A DNA stretch of 64,000 bases from an uncultured bacterium. Lineage in GTDB: Bacteria; Verrucomicrobiota; Kiritimatiellia; CAIKKV01. A program made the translations under genes and the position numbers. The stretch covers positions 206,317-270,316 of the forward strand of contig CALHRZ010000003.1 in NCBI GenBank assembly GCA_938038445.1. Reading direction: 5' to 3'. Position 1 is the stretch's first letter. Each line of letters starts with the position of its first letter. A model generated the notes under the pieces. It was given only the letters and a program-made list of their open reading frames with translations, had not been told where the DNA came from and did no database searches. Below, piece after piece: positions 19,108 to 27,944 of this stretch.

Positions 19108-19124
19108 GAAGTGGTGAAAAGTGT
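19108..19124 (+). promoter_or_regulatory. Candidate MraZ box pair
   Basis: GAAGTGG (19108-19114), three bases, then AAAGTGT (19118-19124) gives two near-identical 7-base boxes with a 10-bp period just downstream of the mraZ promoter. This resembles the reported MraZ recognition pattern of AAAGTG(T/G) repeats separated by three bases. MraZ usually represses its own operon. The second box overlaps the GTG start. The call rests on only two boxes. Confidence 0.35.
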
Positions 19125-19624
19125 CAGAACGAGGCACCATTCATCCTCAGGAAAAGCGGGAAGATCCACCTCAACCGCCCCCGATTTTTTCGGGGGTAAT
19201 GTTGCACACTTTGGACCCCAAAAAGCGGCTAACGATTCCTTCCGCGTGGCGGGAGGAGATTGGAAAACCCGAACGGGTTTTTGTGATGCCCGGTTTTGAT
19301 GGAGAACCCTGTTTGTATGTGTTTCCAATGCGGATTATTGGGGCACGGTTGGAAGCGGTGAGTCGGGTCTCGCTTTCCGATCCTGTCTATCGGGCTTTTA
19401 CTCGGTTGATTGGGGAAAACAGCGCGGATTTGCCGTGGGATTCGCAGGGAAGGATTCGGATTCCGGATCATCTTCTGGAAAAGGCCAGTTTAACCCAGGA
19501 GATTTACATGAACGGAGCCAAGGATCGGTTTGAGCTTTGGCGGCCGGACCTGCGGGAGACGTATCGCAAGGTCTCCGAGAGTTCGATGACGTTGAGCCAG
19601 GCGGCGAAATTGCTGGGATTTTAA
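19121..19624 (+). CDS. mraZ: Transcriptional regulator MraZ
   Basis: 167 residues. Two SpoVT/AbrB-like half domains are recognisable: FSGVMLHTLDPKKRLTIPSAW near the N terminus and LPWDSQGRIRIPDHLLEKA in the second half, the latter with the conserved D-x-x-G-R-I pattern. MraZ is a ring-forming DNA-binding protein that regulates the dcw cluster. Relative to typical MraZ it has a proline-rich N-terminal extension of about 20 residues before the first strand. The GTG at 19121 is the only reasonable start; the next ATG would remove part of the first repeat. It is followed one base later by rsmH. Confidence 0.93.
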   Translation: MSERGTIHPQEKREDPPQPPPIFSGVMLHTLDPKKRLTIPSAWREEIGKPERVFVMPGFDGEPCLYVFPMRIIGARLEAVSRVSLSDPVYRAFTRLIGENSADLPWDSQGRIRIPDHLLEKASLTQEIYMNGAKDRFELWRPDLRETYRKVSESSMTLSQAAKLLGF

Positions 19625-19625
19625 G

Positions 19626-20579
19626 ATGGAAAAGAGTCTTCATCAACCGGTAATGGCCGCGGAAGCGCTTGAAGCGTTGAGGGTTCGAGCAGGGGGGACG
19701 TATGTGGATGCGACGTTGGGAGGGGGGGGGCATGCCATTCGGATTGCGGAAGCCGTGGGCCCGACCGGCTGGTTGATTGCTTTGGATCGCGATCCCGAAG
19801 CGGTACGGCGGGCGGAGTGGTTGAAAAAAGAAGCGTCTGCACGAGTAACGATTTGCCACTCGAATTTTAGTCGTTTACGAAACGTTTTAGACGAGTTGGG
19901 TGTTCTTGAGGTGGATGGCGTCCTGTTCGATCTAGGGGTGTCATCCGATCAGCTGATGCATTCGCATCGGGGTTTTTCCTTTCAGCAGGATGGTCCACTT
20001 GACATGCGGATGGATCCGACCGAGGGGGTGACGGCGGCGGACCTGCTCAATTGCTTAGAGGAACGGGAACTTGCGGAATTGATTTGGCGTTATGGCGAAG
20101 AGCGTCGAGCGAAGCGGCTGGCATCCGCTTTGGTGGCTCGCCGACGTCAACGGCCTTGGGCGCGAACCCTTGAACTTGCGGAACTTGCCCTTCGTGTGGT
20201 TGCGGGGGGCGGTAGGCTTCATCCGGCTACTCGTCTTTTTCAGGCGCTCCGCATTGCGGTTAATGACGAACTTGGGGCGCTAGAGGAGGGGTTGGAAGTG
20301 GCCATCGAGCGGGTTCGCGTTGGAGGCCGGGTTGTGGCGATTGCCTTTCACAGTCTAGAAGATCGAGTGGTCAAACAGGTTTTTTGGCGTCATTTTCCTC
20401 GGTGGGAAAATCTTCAAGGGGGTGGTCGGCGCCGGAAAGGGGAACGGCCGTACGCCGTTCCAGTCCATCCCAAGCCGTTGAAGCCGACTTTGGACGAAGT
20501 GGAACGAAATCCCTGTGCGCGATCCGCCCGATTGCGGGCGGTCGAACGGGTGGAGGAAGAATGGCCATGCGCCGCGTGA
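19626..20579 (+). CDS. rsmH: 16S rRNA (cytosine-1402-N4)-methyltransferase
   Basis: 317 residues, full length. AdoMet-binding motif DATLGGGGHA, acidic DRDPEA, then VDGVLFDLGVSSDQL, RGFSFQQDGPLDMRMDP, FQALRIAVNDEL and VVAIAFHSLEDR are all RsmH hallmarks. It methylates N4 of C1402 in the ribosomal P site of 16S rRNA and is almost always the second gene of the dcw cluster. Its 3' end overlaps the start of the FtsL-like gene by 19 bases. Confidence 0.97.
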   Translation: MEKSLHQPVMAAEALEALRVRAGGTYVDATLGGGGHAIRIAEAVGPTGWLIALDRDPEAVRRAEWLKKEASARVTICHSNFSRLRNVLDELGVLEVDGVLFDLGVSSDQLMHSHRGFSFQQDGPLDMRMDPTEGVTAADLLNCLEERELAELIWRYGEERRAKRLASALVARRRQRPWARTLELAELALRVVAGGGRLHPATRLFQALRIAVNDELGALEEGLEVAIERVRVGGRVVAIAFHSLEDRVVKQVFWRHFPRWENLQGGGRRRKGERPYAVPVHPKPLKPTLDEVERNPCARSARLRAVERVEEEWPCAA

Positions 20580-20953
20580 ATCGCAAACGCAATGATCCGA
20601 CTCAGCGTCTGCCGATGGCTGTTCTCATCGGTGTTTTGCTGGTCATGGGAATGGGGGTTGGGTATATGGGGTTAAAATCCCATTGTGAAATGCTGGGTGC
20701 GGACATTCGTCGGTTAGAGAGCGAGTTGGAGTTGAATCGTCGCCGGTTGCAGGCGGAAGAGTTCAAGTGGGCCGAACGGATGACGCCCCGGCGGATTGAG
20801 GAGGCGATTGTGCGTCATGGGCTCGACCTGACATGGCCGAATCGCCGACAGATTGTACGACTTTACGATTCCCGAGCGCCCGACTTGACATGGGTGGACG
20901 TTCGGGAGGCGGCTCGTTTCGCTCGGCTGGAACAAATTGCGTTGAATGAATGA
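20561..20953 (+). CDS. ftsL: FtsL-like cell-division protein
   Basis: 130 residues from the ATG at 20561, which has GGAGG immediately upstream; an open frame extends further back inside rsmH but is a shadow. A basic N terminus is followed by one transmembrane segment (about 17-38, LPMAVLIGVLLVMGMGVGYMGL), then a charged coiled coil (about 45-75) and a periplasmic tail. FtsL sequences are poorly conserved, so the call rests on topology, size and position between rsmH and ftsI, where ftsL or its equivalent normally lies. It would act with FtsB/FtsQ as a scaffold for FtsWI. Confidence 0.75.
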   Translation: MAMRRVNRKRNDPTQRLPMAVLIGVLLVMGMGVGYMGLKSHCEMLGADIRRLESELELNRRRLQAEEFKWAERMTPRRIEEAIVRHGLDLTWPNRRQIVRLYDSRAPDLTWVDVREAARFARLEQIALNE

Positions 20954-22703
20954 GGCGCCCATTGTCCGACGAATGCGGGTTGTGGAAGGGATATTGGGTG
21001 CCTGTTTTATTCTGCTGGCGCTTCGGCTGATTTTTCTTCATACCCGGCCGGACCCAAGCCGGGTACGTAAAGCCGACGCCTCGAGCCGGTTTGTTCGGAT
21101 TCAACCGGCTCCTCGCGGAAGAATCTACGATGGGAGCCGAACGCCGGTTCTTTTAGCGGCCAGCGTGGCGAGAAAGGACCTCTGCGCCGACCCCTTCATT
21201 CTTCACCAGCGGACCAATGTCGCAGCAGCCGTGGCGCTTTTGGCTCCTTTTTTGAATCAGCCTGCGAGTCGTTTGGAAGAGCGTCTGGCCAATTCGTCCA
21301 ACCGATTTGTATACCTTCAACGGCATCTTCCGGAAGAGATTGCCGAGCCGATATGGCAGGCGATATCCAATGCCGGCCTTCATCGGTCTTACGGTATTTA
21401 TTTGAGGGATTCGACCTTTCGGAAATATCCTCATGGCGACCATCTTTGTCATGTGATCGGCTTTGCCAGCCGGGATGTGGTGGAACGAGGTTTAGCCGGT
21501 GTTGAACTTGTCTTTGACCGGTATCTTCAGGGGGTGCCTGGGGTCATCCGGGGGCGGCGTGATGCGTTTTCAACGGAACTCTACACCCTGCGGGAGGATG
21601 AGACGCCGCCGGTTCCTGGAGCGGATCTCTATTTAACGGTTGATGGGACAATCCAGTATTTCGCGGAAGAAGCGATAGAGGAAGCGATAATCGCCCATCG
21701 GGCCAAGGGGGCGTGGGCGATCGTGCAACGGTGTCATACGGGGGAGATTCTTGCCATGGCCAGTCGGCCGGCATTCGATCTCAACCGGTTTTCCGAATCC
21801 TCGGCCGATCAGAGGACCAATCGGGCCATTTCGATTGTGTATGAGCCGGGGTCCATTTTTAAACCCGTTGTACTCGCACTGGCGTTCGAACGGAAACTGG
21901 TGACCCCTTCGCAGGTTTTTGACTGTGAAAGCGGATCCTGGTTTCACGAAGGGCGGATTCTGCGCGATTATCATCCCTACGCCCGGCTGAGCGTGGCGGA
22001 TATTCTTAAGAAGTCGAGCAACATTGGAACGGCCAAGATTGCGCTTTTGCTCGGCAACGAGTATTTCTATGAAGGGGCCAGGGGCTTCGGCTATGGACGC
22101 CGGCTCGGCATCGAGCTGCCCAACGAGGAAGCGGGCATTCTATGGTCCCCCCGTTCCCCGAATTGGTCTCGTCTGACTTGTTCGCGGATGGCCATTGGGC
22201 AAGGGGTGGCCGTAACGGCGCTGCAGATGGCGGGGATGATGAGTGCGATTGCCAATGGAGGCTACTTGCTCCGTCCATGGGCGGTTCGTCGTGTGGTGGC
22301 GGCCGACGGAACGGTGTTGAAGCAAGGAGAGCCGGAGGTCTTGGCCCGTCCCATTTCTGCGGAAACGTCCGCTTTGATGCGGTATCTTCTTACCCGGGTG
22401 ACGGAAGAGGGAGGCACAGGAACGCGCGCGCGGATTGAAGGGTACCGCGTGGCGGGCAAGACGGGGACGGCGCAGAAAGTGGTCCAGGGCCGTTACTCGG
22501 AGACCGATTATGTGGCTTCTTTCGCCGGTTTTTTCCCTGCCGACCAACCGGAAATCACGGTGGTGGTGGGGGTGGACGAACCCCAGCCCTTTCACACGGG
22601 AGGTGTGGTGGCGGCGCCGGTCTTTGCACGGATCGCCTTGCAGACGGCCCGTTATCTTGCGCTCAAACCCTGTTCCCTCGATAATGAAAGCTCCATTCCA
22701 TAA
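20946..22703 (+). CDS. ftsI: Division-specific peptidoglycan transpeptidase (class B PBP)
   Basis: 585 residues. One N-terminal transmembrane helix (about 10-30) anchors a periplasmic enzyme. After the pedestal domain (APRGRIYDGS) come the transpeptidase motifs: SxxK as S303-I-F-K306 in YEPGSIFKP, SSN in LKKSSNIGTAK, and KTG at 505-507 in AGKTGTAQK. FtsI crosslinks septal peptidoglycan with FtsW, encoded five kilobases downstream in the same cluster. The start overlaps the end of ftsL by eight bases. Confidence 0.95.
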   Translation: MNEAPIVRRMRVVEGILGACFILLALRLIFLHTRPDPSRVRKADASSRFVRIQPAPRGRIYDGSRTPVLLAASVARKDLCADPFILHQRTNVAAAVALLAPFLNQPASRLEERLANSSNRFVYLQRHLPEEIAEPIWQAISNAGLHRSYGIYLRDSTFRKYPHGDHLCHVIGFASRDVVERGLAGVELVFDRYLQGVPGVIRGRRDAFSTELYTLREDETPPVPGADLYLTVDGTIQYFAEEAIEEAIIAHRAKGAWAIVQRCHTGEILAMASRPAFDLNRFSESSADQRTNRAISIVYEPGSIFKPVVLALAFERKLVTPSQVFDCESGSWFHEGRILRDYHPYARLSVADILKKSSNIGTAKIALLLGNEYFYEGARGFGYGRRLGIELPNEEAGILWSPRSPNWSRLTCSRMAIGQGVAVTALQMAGMMSAIANGGYLLRPWAVRRVVAADGTVLKQGEPEVLARPISAETSALMRYLLTRVTEEGGTGTRARIEGYRVAGKTGTAQKVVQGRYSETDYVASFAGFFPADQPEITVVVGVDEPQPFHTGGVVAAPVFARIALQTARYLALKPCSLDNESSIP

Positions 22704-22709
22704 GGTCCC

Positions 22710-24194
22710 ATGTACGACTGCTCAACGTCTTTTTCTTTGGAACGATGGCTAGCTCTCCATCCGGATGTTGAAATCCGGGGGTCCCGGATTGTTGAAATCC
22801 AGGGGGTCACCCATGATTCGCGCCAGGTTCGTGCCGGATGGCTGTTTGCTGCCCTTCCTGGAAGGCGGGCCAATGGACTTGATTTTGTGCCAGATGCGGT
22901 CCGGCGCGGCGCCGGCGCGATTTTGTGCGAACGGTTTCCTTCCCAACTTGAAAAAACGATTTCTTTGTTACGCGTCCCGCAGGTGCGGCCTGTGTTGGCG
23001 GACTTGGCGGAGGCTTTTTACGGACAGCCTGCCTTACGGCTTCGGCTGGTGGGCGTAACGGGCACAAATGGCAAGACGACGATCGCGTTTCTGACACGCG
23101 CGATTTTCGAGGAATCGGGGGTGGACTGGGGGTTGATCGGAACGATCGAATACCGAATGGGGGAACGCGTCATTCCCGCCGGCCGGACGACCCCTGAATC
23201 CACCGAGGTGCAGCGATATTTGGCCCAGATGGTTCAGGCGGGATGTGCCGGCGCCGTGTTGGAGGTTTCCTCACATGCGTTGGATCAGGTCCGGGTGCGG
23301 GGGCGTCTCTTCGACGTGGCCGTATTTACCAACCTCACACAGGATCATCTGGATTACCATGGGACAATGGAAAACTATTTTTTGGCCAAACGTCGGCTTT
23401 TTACGGATCTGGGAAAGGGTGAAAAGGCGGGGGTGGCGATTATCAATGCCGACGATCCTTATGGGCGGCGGCTGGTGGAAGATCCGGAGATCCTTGTGCC
23501 GAAACTTTCATATGGGCTTGGAATATCGTGTATGATTCGAGCCGACGCGGTGGAGTCGGACTGTGAAGGCAGCCGGTTTCGGGTGATCACGCCCTGGGGG
23601 GAGGGGGAAGTGAAAATCCATCTTCCAGGTCTTTACAACGTATATAACGCGTTGGCTGCCATCGGGGTCGGCGGTGCGTTGGGGATTTCCCTCGAAGCAA
23701 TTCTCTCGGGGATTAGGTCGGTTCGCCAGGTGCCGGGTCGGTTAGAACCGATTCCCAATCGCCGCGGAATTCAGGTATTTGTGGATTATGCGCACACAGA
23801 GGATGCGCTTTCGAATGTGCTGCGCACTCTTCGGCCGCTGACGCGGGGCCGTTTGGTGGTGGTGTTTGGCTGTGGGGGGGATCGGGACCGGGGGAAACGG
23901 CCCCGGATGGGAGCGGTGGCCGCCCGATATGCCGATCATACGGTTCTGACGTCCGATAATCCGAGGCGAGAAGATCCGGAAGCGATCCTTGCCGAAATCC
24001 GGGCCGGGATGCCGCCCGACACTGCGTATGAAATCATTGTAGACCGGGCGCAAGCGATCCGGGCGGCGCTCGACGGTGCGAAGCCGGGAGATGTGGTGCT
24101 GATTGCCGGAAAGGGGCATGAGACGTTTCAGGAATTTGCGAATCGGATGGTGCCTTTTGATGACCGGGAAGTGGCGAGGAGTTTTCTGGAATGA
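22710..24194 (+). CDS. murE: UDP-MurNAc-L-Ala-D-Glu:meso-diaminopimelate ligase
   Basis: 494 residues with the Mur ligase P-loop GVTGTNGKTT, the central NLTQDHLDYHGTMENYFLAK block and the C-terminal GCGGDRDRGKRP block. The DNPR motif (D416-R419, TSDNPRREDP) is the specificity loop of MurE enzymes that add meso-diaminopimelate rather than lysine, so the peptide stem is predicted to be of the mDAP type. It is a cytoplasmic peptidoglycan precursor enzyme. It starts six bases after ftsI and its stop overlaps murF (ATGA). Confidence 0.97.
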   Translation: MYDCSTSFSLERWLALHPDVEIRGSRIVEIQGVTHDSRQVRAGWLFAALPGRRANGLDFVPDAVRRGAGAILCERFPSQLEKTISLLRVPQVRPVLADLAEAFYGQPALRLRLVGVTGTNGKTTIAFLTRAIFEESGVDWGLIGTIEYRMGERVIPAGRTTPESTEVQRYLAQMVQAGCAGAVLEVSSHALDQVRVRGRLFDVAVFTNLTQDHLDYHGTMENYFLAKRRLFTDLGKGEKAGVAIINADDPYGRRLVEDPEILVPKLSYGLGISCMIRADAVESDCEGSRFRVITPWGEGEVKIHLPGLYNVYNALAAIGVGGALGISLEAILSGIRSVRQVPGRLEPIPNRRGIQVFVDYAHTEDALSNVLRTLRPLTRGRLVVVFGCGGDRDRGKRPRMGAVAARYADHTVLTSDNPRREDPEAILAEIRAGMPPDTAYEIIVDRAQAIRAALDGAKPGDVVLIAGKGHETFQEFANRMVPFDDREVARSFLE

Positions 24195-25594
24195 AGCCGG
24201 TTTTTGATCCGGACCAGTTAGCGGCGGCATGCGGCGGGCAGTGGAGCATTCGCCCCTTGCGTCCGATTACCGGCGTGATTCATGATACCCGTCGGTTGGA
24301 ACCGGGCGATTTGTTTGTTCCCCTTGCAGGCACGCGGGATGGGCATGAATTCATATCGGTCGCTTTTGAGAGCGGTGCTTCTGCCGCTTTGGCGCGAGAG
24401 GAGTGGAATCCTGGTGAGCGCCGTCCTCTTTTGCGGGTGCGGGAGCCGATCGAGGCCTTGTGGGCGATTGCGGGGTGGCATCGGGCGCGGCTTTCTTTTC
24501 CGGTGATCGGGCTTACAGGAAGCGTGGGGAAAACGACGGTCAAAGAGATGGTGGCAGCGGCTCTGGAGATGGAGGGGCCGACAGTGCGGACCGTGTTGAA
24601 CTGGAACAACGCGATCGGACTTCCCTTGAGTTTATTGAAGGCCGTTCCGGGGTATCATCGATTCGGTGTGTTCGAGGTTGGAACCAATCATCCTGGAGAG
24701 ATCCAGCCTTTGGCGTCTCTTCTTCGGCCGGATCTTGCCATTCTGACGGGCATTGGGCCGGTGCATCTCGAACATTTCGGAACCCTGGATGCGATTGCGC
24801 AGGAGAAAGGCGCGCTTTTGGAAGCACTGCCTCCCGATGGCGTGGCGGTGGTGAACCGGGATACGCCGTGCTTTGATCGCCTAAGGGAGCGTATATCGGG
24901 GCGGCTGGTCACCGTTTCGGTCGAAGCGCGCGATGCGGTCTGGCGGGTCACATGTCTGGAGCGCGATGACTTGGGAGGGCAAGTCATTCACGTGAAGGGG
25001 CCGGTGGGGGAACAGACCGCGCGGATTCCGAGGCCGGGACGGCACGATGCGTTGAATGCAGCTCTCGCGCTTGCGGCGGCAGTCGAGATGGGCGTGGAAT
25101 GGCGGAGCGCCGCGGAGGGGCTCGGACGTGGACTGGGTTATCTTCCAATGCGATGGCAGCAGGCGATGGTGGGCGGCATCGGAATCATTAATGATGCCTA
25201 CAATGCAAATCCCATCAGTATGGCGAGCGCTTTGGAAACGTTTGCCGGGCAAGCAATCGGTGCGGGGCGAAAGTATCTGATGTTAGGGGAGATGAAAGAG
25301 TTGGGGACTCAACGAACGGCCTTTCATATGGAGGTGGGGCGGCAAATCGCGAAAGGTCCCTGGGCGGGGGTGGTCCTCTTGCGTTCAGAGGGAACAGAAG
25401 CGATGGCGGAAGGGGCCCTTCAGGCTGGGTTTCCCCGCGACGGCCTGTATCTGGCCCCCGATGCGGAAGAAGCGGCGGCGACGCTTTGCAAATTGCTTCG
25501 TCCTGGCGATTGGGTTCTGCTCAAGGCCTCGCGTGGCGTTGCGTTGGAGCGGGTAGCGTTACGGCTTGGTTTTCCAGGGGAAACGAAAGCGTGA
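24191..25594 (+). CDS. murF: UDP-MurNAc-tripeptide:D-Ala-D-Ala ligase
   Basis: 467 residues. P-loop GLTGSVGKTTVKEM, NWNNAIGLPLSLL, FEVGTNHPGEI and the C-terminal INDAYNANPISM block are characteristic of MurF. It adds the D-Ala-D-Ala dipeptide to complete the UDP-MurNAc-pentapeptide. It is coupled to murE by an ATGA overlap. In most dcw clusters mraY follows murF; here murD follows after four bases, so mraY must be elsewhere. Confidence 0.96.
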   Translation: MKPVFDPDQLAAACGGQWSIRPLRPITGVIHDTRRLEPGDLFVPLAGTRDGHEFISVAFESGASAALAREEWNPGERRPLLRVREPIEALWAIAGWHRARLSFPVIGLTGSVGKTTVKEMVAAALEMEGPTVRTVLNWNNAIGLPLSLLKAVPGYHRFGVFEVGTNHPGEIQPLASLLRPDLAILTGIGPVHLEHFGTLDAIAQEKGALLEALPPDGVAVVNRDTPCFDRLRERISGRLVTVSVEARDAVWRVTCLERDDLGGQVIHVKGPVGEQTARIPRPGRHDALNAALALAAAVEMGVEWRSAAEGLGRGLGYLPMRWQQAMVGGIGIINDAYNANPISMASALETFAGQAIGAGRKYLMLGEMKELGTQRTAFHMEVGRQIAKGPWAGVVLLRSEGTEAMAEGALQAGFPRDGLYLAPDAEEAAATLCKLLRPGDWVLLKASRGVALERVALRLGFPGETKA

Positions 25595-25598
25595 GGGT

Positions 25599-26966
25599 AT
25601 GAAGGATTGGCGGGGACGTCGGATTTTGGTATTGGGCCTTGGGGCCAGCGGACGTGCTGCATTGTCGTTGTTGGAACGAGAGGGGGCGATCCTGACTGCT
25701 GTGGATGGAAGGGAGCCGGAGCCACCCCTCGACCGTCAGCTTATGGAAAGAGGAATCGTCTGTCTGAATCCAAAGGAAGGGGTACTTCGATGGGAAGGGG
25801 ATGGGGCGGTGGCGAGTCCCGGGATTCCGATTCGCCATCCCTGGATTGAGGCGTTACGGAGTCGGGGGATCCCCGTATGGTCCGAACTGGAAATTGGCTG
25901 GCAGAGGCGAAAAGGGGCACGTGTGTTGGCCATTACGGGTTCGAATGGAAAAAGTACCCTGGTTCGGCTTTGCACGGGGGCCATTCGTCGCACGGGATTT
26001 TCCGCGCAGGAGGCGGGCAATTGTGGCCCTCCGGTTTCCCAGGTGGTATTGGACTCATCGCCGGAATGGCTTGTTTTGGAGGTGAGTTCGTTTCAATTGG
26101 AAACGGTCCGCGATTTCCGACCGGACATTGGGATATGGCTCAACCTTCATCCGAATCACCTGGACCGTCATGGGACGATCGAACACTATGCTGCACTCAA
26201 GGCACGGATGTTTGCGAAGCAGGGCGTTGGCGACACGGCGATTCTGCACGAATCCGTCCGGCGTTGGGCCCACGATCTGGCGGTGCGGGGAATGCGATGC
26301 CTTTGGGTTGGAGAACGTGCTGAGTGCGACTACCGGTGGGAGTCCGGGTGGATAGTCAGCCGTGATGGCAGGGAACGGTTGGATTTGCGAGAGACGTATT
26401 TTGACAATCCTGTTTTAGGACCTGCGGCGGCTGCTGCTGCGGCTGTCTTTGCAAGCGTTTCCCTTCCTCTGGAGGCACTTATAGGGGAAATTCGAACTTT
26501 TCGACCGCTTCCGCATCGGATGGAAAAGGTGGACGAGATTGGGGGGGTCCTTTTTGTCAACGATTCCAAGGCGACCAATCTGGCCGCGCTTCAGGCGGCG
26601 TTATGGATGATGAACCGGCCTGTGCGTCTCATTGTCGGAGGCCGTCTGAAAGAAACAGATTTGGAACGTGCAAAAGAGTTGTTGCAAATCAAATGCCGCA
26701 AGGTTTACAGTATTGGGGAATCCGCTTCGGATTTCTTTTCGGCATGGAGCGGATTTCTTGCGGTGGAAAAATGCGATGATCTTGAAACGGCCGTCCGGCG
26801 GTCGTGGGCAGAGTCTCGCCCTGGGGACGTGATTTTGCTTTCGCCGGCGGCGGCGAGTTTTGACCAGTATGGAAGCTTTGAACAACGAGGAGAGCATTTT
26901 CGATGCATCGTGGAAACTCTGAAAAGGGAAGCCCTGTCCTTGCCCAAGGAGGCGAGAAAAAAATGA
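25599..26966 (+). CDS. murD: UDP-MurNAc-L-Ala:D-Glu ligase
   Basis: 455 residues from the ATG at 25599. An N-terminal Rossmann-like domain (RILVLGLGASGRAALSLL) precedes the P-loop AITGSNGKSTLV, NLHPNHLDRHGTIEHYAALK, VNDSKATNLAAL and LLSPAAASFDQYGSFEQRG, all MurD hallmarks. It adds D-Glu to UDP-MurNAc-L-Ala. The frame is open about 30 bases further upstream into murF, but the ATG four bases after the murF stop gives the correct N terminus. The stop overlaps the next start (ATGA). Confidence 0.96.
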   Translation: MKDWRGRRILVLGLGASGRAALSLLEREGAILTAVDGREPEPPLDRQLMERGIVCLNPKEGVLRWEGDGAVASPGIPIRHPWIEALRSRGIPVWSELEIGWQRRKGARVLAITGSNGKSTLVRLCTGAIRRTGFSAQEAGNCGPPVSQVVLDSSPEWLVLEVSSFQLETVRDFRPDIGIWLNLHPNHLDRHGTIEHYAALKARMFAKQGVGDTAILHESVRRWAHDLAVRGMRCLWVGERAECDYRWESGWIVSRDGRERLDLRETYFDNPVLGPAAAAAAAVFASVSLPLEALIGEIRTFRPLPHRMEKVDEIGGVLFVNDSKATNLAALQAALWMMNRPVRLIVGGRLKETDLERAKELLQIKCRKVYSIGESASDFFSAWSGFLAVEKCDDLETAVRRSWAESRPGDVILLSPAAASFDQYGSFEQRGEHFRCIVETLKREALSLPKEARKK

Positions 26967-27934
26967 AAACCCCGACGGTGATTGGAATCGTTGTTGCGCT
27001 GCATGGAGTGGTCATCGGAACGCTGCTGGTGACGGCAGGGTGCGGGACGTTTGGCGGCCGTCGCTCCAAACCGGTGACGTTTGAAGAGCAGCCCCCTGTT
27101 CTTCCGAAGCCGGAGGAGCGGGTTTTGATGCCGGAACCTCCCGCTCCGAAGCCTGTCTTCAAATCCGAGGAACTCATTCGCGAGGCGAAGCCGGAGGCCA
27201 AACGGTACGTGGTTCAAAAAGGTGAAACGGTATCGCATATTGCTCAGCGGTTCAAGGTGAAGGTATCTGAAATTCGCGAATTGAATCCTGAGATTCCGAA
27301 TTTGGACCGAATCCGGGAGGGGCAAACGCTTTTGCTTCCGGCTTATGTGGATTTGAAGGCACCCCCTCCGCCCCACCCTCAGCCGAAGAAAAAGCCGGCG
27401 CTTGAATCCAAGCCTGTTGCCACGCCGCCGCTTTCGGGTGGCGAGACCTATGTGGTGAAAGCGGGCGACACGCCGGAGACGATTGCCCGGAAGTTTGGGG
27501 TGAAAGTTGCGGATCTGATGACGCTGAACAAGATTACGGATCCAAAGCGGCTTCGTATCGGCCAGAAACTGGCGATTCCTGCGAAAGCTGGGGGGGCGGC
27601 AGAGGCCCCGGCCACTCCCGCCGTGCCGGCGGTTCCCGTGACGTCTGCGGTTTCTGCACCGATGGGACGAGCGCCCGCCGAGCCGACGGCTGAGCTGGTT
27701 CCGATGGTTCCGGCGGTTCCGTTGCCCCTTCCGCCTGCCACCGGCGCCCCGGTGGCCGTTCAAACGGCGGTTCCCGTCGGAACCGAGTATCACGTGGTGG
27801 TGAAGGGGGAAACGCTTCGGGATATCGCCATGTTGTATCAGACGACAATCGAAGAGATTCAAGCGGCCAACAATCTCAAGGGCGATCAAGTTGTCGAGGG
27901 GCAGAAGCTGTTGATTCCCAAGATGGCGCGTTGA
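26963..27934 (+). CDS. Envelope protein with three LysM domains (NlpD-like position, no peptidase domain)
   Basis: 323 residues from the ATG at 26963, preceded by AAGGAGG; a longer in-frame reading inside murD lacks such a site. A hydrophobic N terminus ends in VTAGCG, a plausible but imperfect lipobox, so it is secreted or a lipoprotein. Three LysM domains follow (about 70-115, 155-200 and 277-323; each begins YVVQKGET-, YVVKAGDT- or YHVVVKGET-like), joined by Pro/Ala-rich linkers. In Chlamydiae the LysM protein NlpD occupies the same place between murD and ftsW. Here no M23 peptidase domain is seen, so it is probably a peptidoglycan-binding division factor rather than an enzyme. Confidence 0.88.
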   Translation: MKTPTVIGIVVALHGVVIGTLLVTAGCGTFGGRRSKPVTFEEQPPVLPKPEERVLMPEPPAPKPVFKSEELIREAKPEAKRYVVQKGETVSHIAQRFKVKVSEIRELNPEIPNLDRIREGQTLLLPAYVDLKAPPPPHPQPKKKPALESKPVATPPLSGGETYVVKAGDTPETIARKFGVKVADLMTLNKITDPKRLRIGQKLAIPAKAGGAAEAPATPAVPAVPVTSAVSAPMGRAPAEPTAELVPMVPAVPLPLPPATGAPVAVQTAVPVGTEYHVVVKGETLRDIAMLYQTTIEEIQAANNLKGDQVVEGQKLLIPKMAR

Positions 27935-27944
27935 CGTCGGGCGG

